Origin: Gammaproteobacteria bacterium
GTDB taxonomy: Bacteria > Pseudomonadota > Gammaproteobacteria > Eutrophobiales > Eutrophobiaceae
DNA length: 64,000 bases
Assembly (NCBI GenBank): GCA_004297165.1
Contig: SCUJ01000006.1
Coordinates: 682,001-746,000, forward strand
Direction of reading: 5' to 3'
Shown here: piece after piece, positions 26,583-35,164 of the stretch
Layout of the letters: each line of letters begins with the position of its first letter
Numbering within the stretch: the first letter of the stretch is position 1
Program-made: the position numbers and the translations under genes
Notes under the pieces: generated by a model
What the model saw: only the letters and a program-made list of their open reading frames with translations
The model's database searches: none
What the model was told of the DNA's origin: nothing

Positions 26583-27461
26583 ATGCGCGCCATGTACCGG
26601 CCGGAGATGACTCACGCCGGCCTCGATCCCACGATCGCGGTGATTGCGGTGGATGAATACCGCAACCGGCGCGAGATGAACATCGCCGAAGAACGGCCTC
26701 TGACCATCTATCTCGATCGCCACGAAATTGTAACTTTGATGACGCTCGGCACCCATCCCGAGTTGTTGTGCCTCGGGTATCTCCGCAATCAAGGTATCGT
26801 CAAGGATCTGCATGACATCCGTTCCATCCACGTCGATTGGTCGGTGAATGCGGCGGCGGTGGCGACCCATTCGGAATCCGTCGCCTGGCGCGAGCAGTTG
26901 GGATCCCGCATCGTGACCACGGGTTGCGGTCAAGGCACCGTATTCAGCAATATCATGGAACGACTGTCCGAGATCAGGTTGAAGCCGTATCAACTCAAAC
27001 AATCGGTGATCTACGGATTGCTTCGCGAACTGGGCAGGAGCAACGACGTCTACCGGAACGCCGGGGCCGTACACGGCTGCGCCTTGTGCCAGGCCGAGCA
27101 GGTGCTGTGCTTCATCGAGGATGTGGGTCGGCACAACGCGGTGGACGCCATCGCCGGAAAGATGTGGCTGCAAGATGCCGCAGGGGCCGACAAGATCTTC
27201 TATACCACCGGACGCCTGACCTCCGAAATGGTCATCAAGGTCGCGCAGATGGGGATACCCATTCTGCTCTCCCGCTCCGGCATAACCCAGATGGGCCTGA
27301 AACTCGCACGGGATCTCGGCGTAACCCTGCTGGCGCGGGCCAATGGCAAACATTTCCTCATTTACAATGGCGAGGAAAACATCGTTTTCGACGAAAAACT
27401 CCCCCCCAAACTCGAAGTCGCCAATCTGGCCGGGCGACCCGATCAAACTGCGGCTTCATGA
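26583..27461 (+). CDS. fdhD: Formate dehydrogenase accessory sulfurtransferase FdhD
   Basis: 292 residues. The essential Cys pair is in GAVHGCALCQAEQ, and EDVGRHNAVDAIAGKM plus TTGRLTSEMVIK are FdhD signatures. FdhD delivers sulfur to the molybdenum cofactor of formate dehydrogenase, so the genome should encode a Mo/W formate dehydrogenase, although none is in the window. It starts 1 base after moaA and overlaps mobA by 4 bases. Confidence 0.95.
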   Translation: MRAMYRPEMTHAGLDPTIAVIAVDEYRNRREMNIAEERPLTIYLDRHEIVTLMTLGTHPELLCLGYLRNQGIVKDLHDIRSIHVDWSVNAAAVATHSESVAWREQLGSRIVTTGCGQGTVFSNIMERLSEIRLKPYQLKQSVIYGLLRELGRSNDVYRNAGAVHGCALCQAEQVLCFIEDVGRHNAVDAIAGKMWLQDAAGADKIFYTTGRLTSEMVIKVAQMGIPILLSRSGITQMGLKLARDLGVTLLARANGKHFLIYNGEENIVFDEKLPPKLEVANLAGRPDQTAAS

Positions 27462-28078
27462 ACATAAATTACCTGAATAAATTCGCCGATGTGACGGGCG
27501 TCATTCTGGCCGGGGGTCTGGCGCGGCGAATGGGCGGCCAGGACAAGGGGCTGATCGACTACAACGGCCGGCCGTTGATTGAACACGTCCTGCCGCGGCT
27601 GACGGCACAGGTTCAGGACGTGGTAATCAATGCGAATCGCAACCTCGATATCTATGCCAATTACGGCTGGCAGGTGATCAAAGATGATCTGGATGGTTTT
27701 CACGGCCCACTCGCCGGCATGGCAACCTGCCTCGCGCGAGTAAAGACGCCATATCTGGCTACAGTACCGTGCGACACCCCGTATATGCCGTCCGATCTGA
27801 TCGCCCGTCTCCGTCGCGATCTGCTCGCGAACGACGCCGAGATTTGCGTCGCCCACGACGGGCGCCGGATCCAGCCGGTCTTCGCACTGTTGAAGGCCGG
27901 CCTCCAGGATTCGATCCTGGCTTATCTTCAGGACGGCGATCACCGGACCGATCTCTGGTTCTCTAGGCATCGCCTGACGCTGTCCGATTTTTCCGATGTG
28001 CCGGACGCGTTCTTCAATATCAATCACCCGGAAGACATAATGCCAGGAAACGAAACCAGGATGAGGAACGCGCTGTGA
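27458..28078 (+). CDS. mobA: Molybdenum cofactor guanylyltransferase MobA
   Basis: 206 residues from an ATG at 27458 that overlaps the fdhD stop as ATGA. The nucleotide-binding signature GVILAGGLARRMGGQDKGL is followed by GPLAGMATCL and TVPCDTPYMP. It transfers GMP to Mo-molybdopterin to make the guanine dinucleotide cofactor used by DMSO-reductase-family enzymes such as formate dehydrogenase. Confidence 0.95.
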   Translation: MNINYLNKFADVTGVILAGGLARRMGGQDKGLIDYNGRPLIEHVLPRLTAQVQDVVINANRNLDIYANYGWQVIKDDLDGFHGPLAGMATCLARVKTPYLATVPCDTPYMPSDLIARLRRDLLANDAEICVAHDGRRIQPVFALLKAGLQDSILAYLQDGDHRTDLWFSRHRLTLSDFSDVPDAFFNINHPEDIMPGNETRMRNAL

Positions 28079-28620
28079 GGGATATCAAGATTCCGCTCAT
28101 CGGATTTGCCGCGTACAGCGGCACCGGCAAGACCACCTTGCTGGTCAGCCTGATCAGGATCTTCAAGGAACGCAGTCTGCGAGTGGGGATGATCAAGCAC
28201 GCCCACCACAACTTTGAGATTGATTATCCCGGCAAAGACAGCTTCGAGTTGCGCAAGGCGGGGGCGACCCAGGTTTATGTCTGTTCCGGAACGCGCTGGG
28301 CCTTGATGGTGGAACGCGAACCAGGTCCCGCGGACACGCTCCAGGATCATATCGATCGCCTGGATGCGAAAAACCTGGATCTGATCCTGGTTGAAGGATT
28401 CAAGCCTGCTATCATACCCAAGATCGAACTGCATCGACCAATACTCGGCAAGCCGCTATTATTTCCACAGGATAGTTCCATCATCGCCATCGCGACGGAT
28501 AAACCGGAACTCATGACGACGGCGCTGCCCGTGCTCGATTTGAACGATCCGGAGGCCATTGCGGCCTTCATCAGCGAACATATTCTGCATCAACACGCCG
28601 CCAACGCTGTTGAAATTTAA
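28075..28620 (+). CDS. mobB: Molybdopterin-guanine dinucleotide biosynthesis protein MobB
   Basis: 181 residues from a GTG at 28075 overlapping the mobA stop (GTGA). The P-loop is AAYSGTGKTTLLVSLI, followed by VGMIKHAHH and LILVEGFKPAIIPKIE. MobB is a GTP-binding adaptor that aids MobA but is not strictly essential in E. coli. Confidence 0.93.
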   Translation: MRDIKIPLIGFAAYSGTGKTTLLVSLIRIFKERSLRVGMIKHAHHNFEIDYPGKDSFELRKAGATQVYVCSGTRWALMVEREPGPADTLQDHIDRLDAKNLDLILVEGFKPAIIPKIELHRPILGKPLLFPQDSSIIAIATDKPELMTTALPVLDLNDPEAIAAFISEHILHQHAANAVEI

Positions 28621-28635
28621 TTGCGAGCCGTACAC

Positions 28636-29904
28636 ATGTCTGAAACATCAATAACTGCCGAAACCTGTTGCCAGGACGATTCTGACCCGCATTCCCTGAC
28701 CCCCGCCGCGGCCCTGTCCCGTATTCTTACGACCATTACGCCGCTGGCGGATACGGAAAAGGCGACGCTGGGCGAGGCATTGAACCGGGTCCTCGCGGAG
28801 GATATTCATTCACGGATTGATGTGCCGAATTGCACGAACTCCGCCATGGACGGTTACGCGGTCCAGGGCGCCGATATCCCCGGTGGCGGAACCAGGGAAT
28901 TGCGGATCGTCGGCACTGTATTCGCCGGCAAACCCTTCCCTGGAAAGATCGAGTCGGGTGCTTGTGCGCGCATCATGACCGGCGGCGTGATGCCTGCCGG
29001 CGCCGATACCGTGATCACCCAGGAGTCTGTGGAGAGAAACGGCGACATCATCCGGATCGATGACCGAACCCGTCCGGGCGATAATGTCCGGGAGGCCGGC
29101 GAGGACGTTCGCGCCGGCGATCGCATCCTTACGCAGGGCGCCCGGCTGACACCGGCTGACATCGGCCTTCTGGCCTCGCTTGGCCTTGCCGAGATTCCCG
29201 TCACGCGCCGCCCCAAGGTTGCATTTTTATCAACCGGCGATGAACTTCGTTCGGTCGGGGAAACGCTGGACGCAGGCCAGGTCTATGACAGCAATCGCTA
29301 CACAATCCGCGGCATGCTCGAACGGCTCGGAGTCGAGACCATCGATTTCGGGGTCATCCGCGACACCAGAGAAGAGATTGAACGAGCGTTGCGGGAAGCA
29401 GCCGCAGAGGCAGATGTGGTCATTACCTCCGGGGGCGTCTCGGTCGGTGAGGCGGATTATGTCAAGGAGACACTGGTTAAACTGGGCGCCATCAATTTCT
29501 GGAAGATTGCCATCAAGCCCGGCCGTCCGCTGGCCTTCGGGACGATCGATCACAGCTACTTTTTCGGCCTGCCCGGCAACCCGGTATCGGTCATGGTGAC
29601 CTTCTATCAGTTCGTCCAACCCGCGTTGCTGCGCCTCATGGGCGCAAAATCGGAGGAACCGCTGACTGCCAACGCCATCTCTCTCTCCAGCCTGAACAAG
29701 GCGCCTGGCCGGGTGGAATACCAGCGCGGCATCCTGGGCAAGGATGAACAAGGGCGCCACGTTGTCCGCAAGACCGGCGCACAGGGCTCGGGGATCCTGA
29801 GTTCAATGTCCCAGGCCAACTGCTTCATCGTGCTGCCGATGGAGTGCGCGGGGATCAAGGCCGGAATGGAAGTCGAGGTGCAGCCATTCCACGGCCTGAT
29901 CTGA
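28636..29904 (+). CDS. moeA: Molybdopterin molybdenumtransferase MoeA
   Basis: 422 residues from the ATG at 28636, 15 bases after mobB. Motifs: NSAMDGYAV, GVMPAGADTVI, GQVYDSNRYTI, TSGGVSVGEADYVKE and GLPGNPVSVMV. It inserts molybdate into adenylylated molybdopterin. A TTG-based extension of five codons is possible but not needed. Confidence 0.95.
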   Translation: MSETSITAETCCQDDSDPHSLTPAAALSRILTTITPLADTEKATLGEALNRVLAEDIHSRIDVPNCTNSAMDGYAVQGADIPGGGTRELRIVGTVFAGKPFPGKIESGACARIMTGGVMPAGADTVITQESVERNGDIIRIDDRTRPGDNVREAGEDVRAGDRILTQGARLTPADIGLLASLGLAEIPVTRRPKVAFLSTGDELRSVGETLDAGQVYDSNRYTIRGMLERLGVETIDFGVIRDTREEIERALREAAAEADVVITSGGVSVGEADYVKETLVKLGAINFWKIAIKPGRPLAFGTIDHSYFFGLPGNPVSVMVTFYQFVQPALLRLMGAKSEEPLTANAISLSSLNKAPGRVEYQRGILGKDEQGRHVVRKTGAQGSGILSSMSQANCFIVLPMECAGIKAGMEVEVQPFHGLI

Positions 29905-29940
29905 GCCTCGTATCAATACAGATTCCCTGACCGGATCAGG

Positions 29941-31278
29941 TTAGGCCCCGTACTCCTTGCAGAAGGAAATCATCGCCCGGACATTATCGGCCTTGACATC
30001 CTCGAAGCCGGCGCCCGTCGACATGATATATCCTCCGTCGCGCCCCACCTTGTCGATGAGGTTCCGGCAATATCCTGTCACGCTCTCAGGAGTGCCGGTG
30101 CACATCAGGGACAACGGTACATTGCCCATGATGCAGGCGACATCGCCCAGGGTCTCCTTGGCCTTGATCATGTCCGTTTGGTCGAACCACCAGATCACCG
30201 AGCCCTTCGGCAGATCCCGGATCGCCTCCAGACGTTTGTTATAGGAACCTTCGGCAAACAACAACGGCACGCAACCATCGTTGATCAGACCGATAAGAAC
30301 CTTGCGGAAACTCGGCCAGTAGAATTTATCGAACTGCGCCTGCGACATGAAACTGTCCGCGCCCTTGTGCAGGGGCATGAAGACCAGCGGATTGCCGCTG
30401 GCCCTGGTAGAAGCCACGCCGATCTTTATCATGAATGGGACCATCCGCTCGCAGGCCTCGAGCAACAGATCCGGACGTTTGTAGATGTCCATCATGACCC
30501 CGACCGTTCCGCGCATGCTGTCGCCGATGGCATCCAGCGGGGCCTTGGAGAACCCACCATACAATGTGGGATAGCCCTTGCCCATGATCTTGAGATTCAC
30601 TCCGGTCTGGGCCTTGAACCAGTCATTGACCTCTTGTCCGGCCTCCGTCAGTTTCTGCAGCAGACCACTAAACTCAGGCGTCCCGAAAGGCCGGACTCCG
30701 GCCGAGATCATCGGGATCTCGAGCTGGGCGGGAATCAGCGGCAAAGCCGCGAGCGGTGCGAGATTCCCGGCGATGCGGGGGAAATACACGCTCAGCATGT
30801 AGCCGGTGGGGTCATCGATGAAATCCTGATACTCATCGGCCTTCATGTATTCCTTCTCGATGTACTGGAAGGATTTGTCGTTCCCGATACCTGCCCCCGC
30901 CCATTTATACAGCCGATAATCGAGCAGGTCGAGAATTTTGCCGGAGACGAGATTGCCCGGCGTGTTGTATGTATCAGGCTGGAATTCGTCGTAATACTTC
31001 TCCCAGACAACGGCGAGTTTGGCGTTATCGTAATGCGCGTCGCGGAACGAGATGCCGCCGTATTGCACCGGATAAAATCCAGGCGATGGACAGACCGGAA
31101 TACGTTTTGGTTTCTTTTCAAGGCTCAGGGCGTCGACAAGCATATCGACCTTCTCCTGATAGACCGCTATCGCCGCCGGACTGGAAAACGGCACATGTTC
31201 GGCCTCGCGCCAGATCCTGAATCGTTCCTGACGTTTCGCTTGCGCATCCGCTGCGACTGTTAACCACCGTTCTTTCAT
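29941..31278 (-). CDS. UroD-family (MtaA/CmuA-type) corrinoid methyltransferase, substrate unknown
   Basis: 445 residues of the uroporphyrinogen-decarboxylase superfamily (COG0407): GKGYPTLYGGFSKAPLD, GNPLVFMPLHKGADSFMS, IMGNVPLSLMCTGTPESV. It is much longer than HemE and sits in a corrinoid methyltransferase locus, so it is probably the substrate:corrinoid methyltransferase (MT-I) rather than a heme enzyme. The HxC...C zinc signature of MtaA/CmuA is not visible: the aligned segments read LLFAEGSYNK and STGAGFED. It is divergent from the LuxR regulator; the corrinoid protein is 3 kb further on the opposite strand. Confidence 0.8.
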   Translation of the reverse strand: MKERWLTVAADAQAKRQERFRIWREAEHVPFSSPAAIAVYQEKVDMLVDALSLEKKPKRIPVCPSPGFYPVQYGGISFRDAHYDNAKLAVVWEKYYDEFQPDTYNTPGNLVSGKILDLLDYRLYKWAGAGIGNDKSFQYIEKEYMKADEYQDFIDDPTGYMLSVYFPRIAGNLAPLAALPLIPAQLEIPMISAGVRPFGTPEFSGLLQKLTEAGQEVNDWFKAQTGVNLKIMGKGYPTLYGGFSKAPLDAIGDSMRGTVGVMMDIYKRPDLLLEACERMVPFMIKIGVASTRASGNPLVFMPLHKGADSFMSQAQFDKFYWPSFRKVLIGLINDGCVPLLFAEGSYNKRLEAIRDLPKGSVIWWFDQTDMIKAKETLGDVACIMGNVPLSLMCTGTPESVTGYCRNLIDKVGRDGGYIMSTGAGFEDVKADNVRAMISFCKEYGA

Positions 31279-31516
31279 ACCACCACTCTCGAATTATTGG
31301 AATTAATAGACAATTGGCGAGGAAGTTTCATAAACCAGGGCGACAGCCGGGCGCCGCCGGAAAAGCGGCGACACTCTAACAGTTTTTACCCGGTCTTGCC
31401 ATTTCAAGGCGGTAGACAGCGGCAAACCGCGCTGCGGAATGCGGGAGTACGGGAGAAATTCCAAGCGGTGTTGTTGTGCTATCATGATCGAAAAAATATC
31501 TTGGTAGAACGGGGTT

Positions 31517-32329
31517 ATGAGCAGCATTCCAACAACAACGGGGATTACGGAACTCACGGCCGAACTGGTTCGGGCCATTTCCCATCCGGACTTTCCTCAG
31601 AAAGTGCTGGCCTACACCAAGCATTTCACCGCCGTGGACCATTTCAGTCTCATCGTCTATGGACCGACGCTGGAACCGATCCTCATCGAGTCAGCCAGTT
31701 ACTGGAAGGCCAAACAACTCGATCAGGCCGAACAGACCTACCGGAAACGGGATTACCGCTTCGATCCGGTAATAGAACGGATCCGTAACGCAAACCCGTC
31801 CACCGATGGCCATGATTTCATCCGGGTCAAGACCGAGGACCTGATCCATTCGAACCACCCCTGGGGACCGGGGTATGTCGAGCGTAAACACGCGGAGCGC
31901 GTGTCGCAGTTGTGCCAGACGACCTCCCTCTGGTATCTGCTCAGCTATTATCGCAGCACTGACACCGGCATCTTCAGGGCCAGGGATCTCGAACGCCTGA
32001 CACAGGCGGTCGTGGTGGTAAGGGCCGCGGTGGAACAGCATCTGGCCTCGCCCATCGCCGCGGAACTGAAATTCGGCAAGCGCCCCTCCACGGTCTGGAT
32101 GGAGCGCCTGCTGGCCAAGACGAGCAATAACCTTAGCCCGCGTGAGATCGAGGTCTCGGCGCGCGCCTTGCTCGGCATGACCCGGAAAGGGATTTCCCTG
32201 GATCTCGAGATATCGGAGAGTACCGTAAATACCCTGAAGAAGCGCTGTTATACCAAATTGAACATCAACTCCCTGAATCAACTCTTTGCCCTTTGCCTAA
32301 GACAGCTCAGCGAAGTCTCTCCTGCCTGA
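31517..32329 (+). CDS. LuxR-family transcriptional regulator
   Basis: 270 residues. The C-terminal GerE-type HTH is clear (LSPREIEVSARALLGMTRKGIS, then LEISESTVNTLKKRCYTKLNI). The N-terminal ~180 residues look like a ligand-sensing domain but match no named sensor by eye. It is transcribed divergently from the UroD-type gene across 238 bases, which makes it the best candidate local regulator of that gene. Confidence 0.85.
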   Translation: MSSIPTTTGITELTAELVRAISHPDFPQKVLAYTKHFTAVDHFSLIVYGPTLEPILIESASYWKAKQLDQAEQTYRKRDYRFDPVIERIRNANPSTDGHDFIRVKTEDLIHSNHPWGPGYVERKHAERVSQLCQTTSLWYLLSYYRSTDTGIFRARDLERLTQAVVVVRAAVEQHLASPIAAELKFGKRPSTVWMERLLAKTSNNLSPREIEVSARALLGMTRKGISLDLEISESTVNTLKKRCYTKLNINSLNQLFALCLRQLSEVSPA

Positions 32330-32332
32330 CAA

Positions 32333-32471
32333 GCCGTTAAAAAACTGCTGCGCTAGGCATAACGGCGTTGCGCGCGGTCTCGAAATCCTCATTTACTGAC
32401 GCGTAAACTGCGGTTTCTCGCCCGTGCGCGTCTGGTTCTGCCGTCGCTCGCGACGTTTTTTCAACAGCCTG
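32333..32471. repeat. Imperfect palindromic intergenic repeat (MITE-like)
   Basis: About 139 bases between the convergent LuxR and NAT genes. The left end GCCGTTAAAAAAC and the right end (read on the other strand) GCTGTTGAAAAAAC are near-identical inverted termini. The centre contains TTTACTGACGCGTAAA, also imperfectly palindromic. The TTTTTTCAACAGCCTG end resembles a dispersed repeat type common in gammaproteobacterial intergenic regions (recalled, not searched). It could act as a two-way terminator. Confidence 0.6.
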
Positions 32472-32477
32472 TTAATT

Positions 32478-33278
32478 CTACAAGGCTTTGAAATCCTCAT
32501 AATTCGCATCCAGACAGATCCCGAAACGGGCCTTCAGCATCTCCATATACTCTGGACCCGCCTCGATGTTCTGCAATTCCTCACGGCCATCCTGGATTAA
32601 CCGGAGAGAGTGGTTCAGGAGGGATGTTGCGCCTCCGGGATTGGGGAGATGCGCGACACGAAAACGGACGAAGGTCGAATGGGGATGGGTCTCGGTAAAA
32701 TGATTGCTCATCTGGATATCCGCAGCGGTGACGATGCCGGTATCGAAACTATAAACATCCTGCCACCCTTCCTGATGCTCTATCTGCAGAAGATTGCCAA
32801 ATCCGCCGTCTTCAATAAGCCGAAAATGGAAACCATCCTGCACGGTCATATAACCCGGTTCCAGCGGCATGGGCGCCCGCAGGCCGGAAGCGCCGAATCC
32901 CACATCCAAGATAAAATCGCGACCGCGATTGCGCACCAGCGTGATGAGATGACTGCGACCGGTAACCTCGCCCCTGCGACGGACCCGGGCCAATGCCGAT
33001 CTGGCTTCGAAGCCGAAAGCCAGCAGGGCCGTCCGCATCAGCGTGTTCAACTCGAAGCAATACCCTCCCCTCCTGCCCAGGACGATCTTGTGAAACAGCG
33101 AGCGAGGGTGGAGATCGAGTTTTCGCCCCAACTGAATGTCCATATTCTCAAAGGGGATGGCGAATAACTGGGCGCGGCACAACCGCGTTAGACCTGCTTC
33201 GGAAACAGAGATCGGTCCGGTCAGATTTATCCGCTCCAGGTAAACTTCCCAATCGAATTCGTTATCTGCCTCGGTCAT
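32478..33278 (-). CDS. Arylamine N-acetyltransferase
   Basis: 266 residues from the ATG at 33278, with GGGGA 6 bases upstream. The catalytic triad is intact: C74 in RRGGYCFELN, H110 in GRSHLITLV and D125 in FILDVGFG. NATs acetylate aromatic amines and hydrazines with acetyl-CoA. It lies inside the methyltransferase locus, divergent from the TetR gene by 156 bases. This hints at, but does not prove, an aromatic substrate for the locus. Confidence 0.92.
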   Translation of the reverse strand: MTEADNEFDWEVYLERINLTGPISVSEAGLTRLCRAQLFAIPFENMDIQLGRKLDLHPRSLFHKIVLGRRGGYCFELNTLMRTALLAFGFEARSALARVRRRGEVTGRSHLITLVRNRGRDFILDVGFGASGLRAPMPLEPGYMTVQDGFHFRLIEDGGFGNLLQIEHQEGWQDVYSFDTGIVTAADIQMSNHFTETHPHSTFVRFRVAHLPNPGGATSLLNHSLRLIQDGREELQNIEAGPEYMEMLKARFGICLDANYEDFKAL

Positions 33279-33434
33279 GATCATTCCCCGATTTACACAC
33301 CTCATCGTATCAAAAATCTTCCCGTGGCGTATTCGGCGTCGGCGGGAACGCCGCCGCATACCGAACCGTAATTCGCTTCCGCATGCGTTATACGGATCTT
33401 ATAATCCAGCAGGCAAGCCTTTGAGGATGCCCCC

Positions 33435-34055
33435 ATGGAGAATAAAAGCAGAGTCGCGACCCGGAAGTACCAGGGCATCCTGGACGCCGCAACGGATCTG
33501 TTTCTTGAGCACGGATACCAAGAGGCCAGCATCTCCAAACTGCTGAGCCGATTCGGTGGTTCGCGCGAGACCATTTATCGTCACTTCCGGAGCAAGGAAG
33601 AACTGTTTGCCGCAGTGCTCGATCATCAGTTGCAGGATTATCTCGAATTCATGCTGGCCCTCGACATTCAAAGCGATGATCTGAAGCAGGGGCTTCGCGA
33701 ATGGTCAAATGCCCTGATGGGCATCGTGACCTCGGAGCGTTACATCAGGTTGCGAAGACTGGTCATCAGCGAGGTAACCAACCGGCCGGTGCTCGGCCAG
33801 ATTTATTACGAACATACCTACATGAAAGGCACCACGGCCATCACCGGATTTCTCAGACGGCAGCAGCAAAAAGGCCGACTCAAATCGATAAACTGCAAAC
33901 GCATGACGAGCTACCTCGTCGGCATGATGCTGTATGAAATCATGCACAAGCGGATTATGAACATCGTCCCTGCACCTACCAAAGAACAGATATGCATGCA
34001 TACGGAAGAGGTTCTGGATGACTTCATAAGCCTATTTGGAATCAACAAGATATAG
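33435..34055 (+). CDS. TetR-family transcriptional regulator
   Basis: 206 residues. The N-terminal HTH is typical (ILDAATDLFLEHGYQEASISKLLSRFGGSRETIYRHFRSKEELFAAVL, residues about 15-62). A C-terminal ligand domain of the AefR-like type follows (TSERYIRLRRLVISEV). It is upstream of the corrinoid-protein gene on the same strand. A 19-base dyad at 34143-34161, downstream of it, is a candidate operator. Confidence 0.93.
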   Translation: MENKSRVATRKYQGILDAATDLFLEHGYQEASISKLLSRFGGSRETIYRHFRSKEELFAAVLDHQLQDYLEFMLALDIQSDDLKQGLREWSNALMGIVTSERYIRLRRLVISEVTNRPVLGQIYYEHTYMKGTTAITGFLRRQQQKGRLKSINCKRMTSYLVGMMLYEIMHKRIMNIVPAPTKEQICMHTEEVLDDFISLFGINKI

Positions 34056-34379
34056 CTGTATAACAGGCCATTTCCCTATTCTCCCGCAGTATTCTTTCCG
34101 ACGCTTCACCGGAAAGTTAGGTATTGTCATGATTTACATCAATTTACAGTTTGACAGTAAATGGTTTTTGCCCATAATGCGGCTTCGACTCTGGAATCGC
34201 CGTTCGAACACATTCCAGGGGTTCCGTAAATCGCGTTGCCTGCATGCATCGGCTTAGATCGATACTGTCGTATCCATGTATGACATACCATTGACTCGCG
34301 GCTGCATAAAATAACGATGTTTTTTCTCTGGGATTAAGCCGGGTAACTGAAAATTATAATTATTTGGAGATTTTCAATT
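34056..34379. other. Intergenic region upstream of the corrinoid-protein operon
   Basis: 324 bases without a convincing gene. A 73-codon frame from 34036 overlaps the TetR end and has no protein-like features. It holds two dyads: 34143-34161 and a short GTATG-A-CATAC at 34278-34288. The promoter of the corrinoid operon must lie here. No cobalamin-riboswitch core was recognised. Confidence 0.55.
34143..34161. promoter_or_regulatory. Candidate TetR-type operator
   Basis: TTTACAGT-TTG-ACAGTAAA is an 8-3-8 inverted repeat with one mismatch per arm pair, about 90 bases after the TetR stop and 220 bases before the corrinoid-protein start. A further TTTACA lies just upstream (34133-34138). Confidence 0.45.
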
Positions 34380-35033
34380 ATGAGCGAACAGCAGCAGAAA
34401 CTGATTGATTTGATTGCCGACATGAATGAAGAGGAAGCCATTAAATTGGCGAACTCGATGCTCGACAGCGGCTACGATCCGATGAAACTCCTGGAACACT
34501 GCCGCGCCGGGATGGACGTCGTAGGCAAACGCTTCGAATCAGGCGAATATTTCCTGCCCGAACTCATGCTCGCCGGTGAAATGCTCACCGAAATCAGTAA
34601 AAAAGCAAAACCGCTCATCCAGGAATCCCAGACGGGAGGCGCCGCCTCCACCAAGGGCACGGTCATCATCGGCACTGTCCATGGCGACCTCCACGATATC
34701 GGCAAGAATATCGTTACCTTCATGCTCGACATCAATGGTTATAAAGTGATCGACCTCGGCATCGACGTCCCCGTCGATACCTTCATCGATTCCATCAAGG
34801 AACACAAGCCTTCCGTGGTGGGTCTTTCGGGCTTCCTGACACTCGCCTTCGATTCCATGAAGGAAACCATCGAGGCCATCAAGGCCGCGGGGTTGCGTGA
34901 TGACATCAAGATCATGATCGGCGGCGGCCAGGTGGACGACACCATCCGGGATTACACCGGCGCGGATGCCTTCGGCCTTAACGCCATGTCCGCTGTCAGC
35001 CTGTGCAGCGGTTGGATCAAGGCAGCCGCCTGA
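34380..35033 (+). CDS. Corrinoid protein (MtaC/MttC-like cobalamin-binding methyl carrier)
   Basis: 217 residues. An N-terminal helical cap (about 1-90, GEYFLPELMLAGEML) precedes a Rossmann-like B12 domain. The cobalt-ligating motif is D103-L-H105-D-I-G108, followed by GLSGFLTLAFDSM and IMIGGGQVDDTIRDYTGADAFG. It carries the methyl group between the two methyltransferases of the locus. GGAG lies 9 bases upstream of the ATG. Confidence 0.95.
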   Translation: MSEQQQKLIDLIADMNEEEAIKLANSMLDSGYDPMKLLEHCRAGMDVVGKRFESGEYFLPELMLAGEMLTEISKKAKPLIQESQTGGAASTKGTVIIGTVHGDLHDIGKNIVTFMLDINGYKVIDLGIDVPVDTFIDSIKEHKPSVVGLSGFLTLAFDSMKETIEAIKAAGLRDDIKIMIGGGQVDDTIRDYTGADAFGLNAMSAVSLCSGWIKAAA

Positions 35034-35164
35034 TCCCTGCTTGAAATCGGACATCAAGCTGGCGTGGCAATTGGTCAGCGGGAAGGTCCGACAGCAAGCC
35101 GCCTGCGAAACATCCGGCCCCGATTCGCAATCGAGGCATAACGGAGGCGTCTGTTTAACAAGCC

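Noticed and set aside
29926-29940. CCTGA-CCGGA-TCAGG hairpin between moeA and the UroD gene as a terminator
   Set aside because: The stem is only five pairs and no T run follows in either direction.
29941-31278. Call as uroporphyrinogen decarboxylase HemE
   Set aside because: The protein is about 90 residues longer than HemE, lacks HemE N-terminal motifs and sits in a corrinoid methyltransferase locus.
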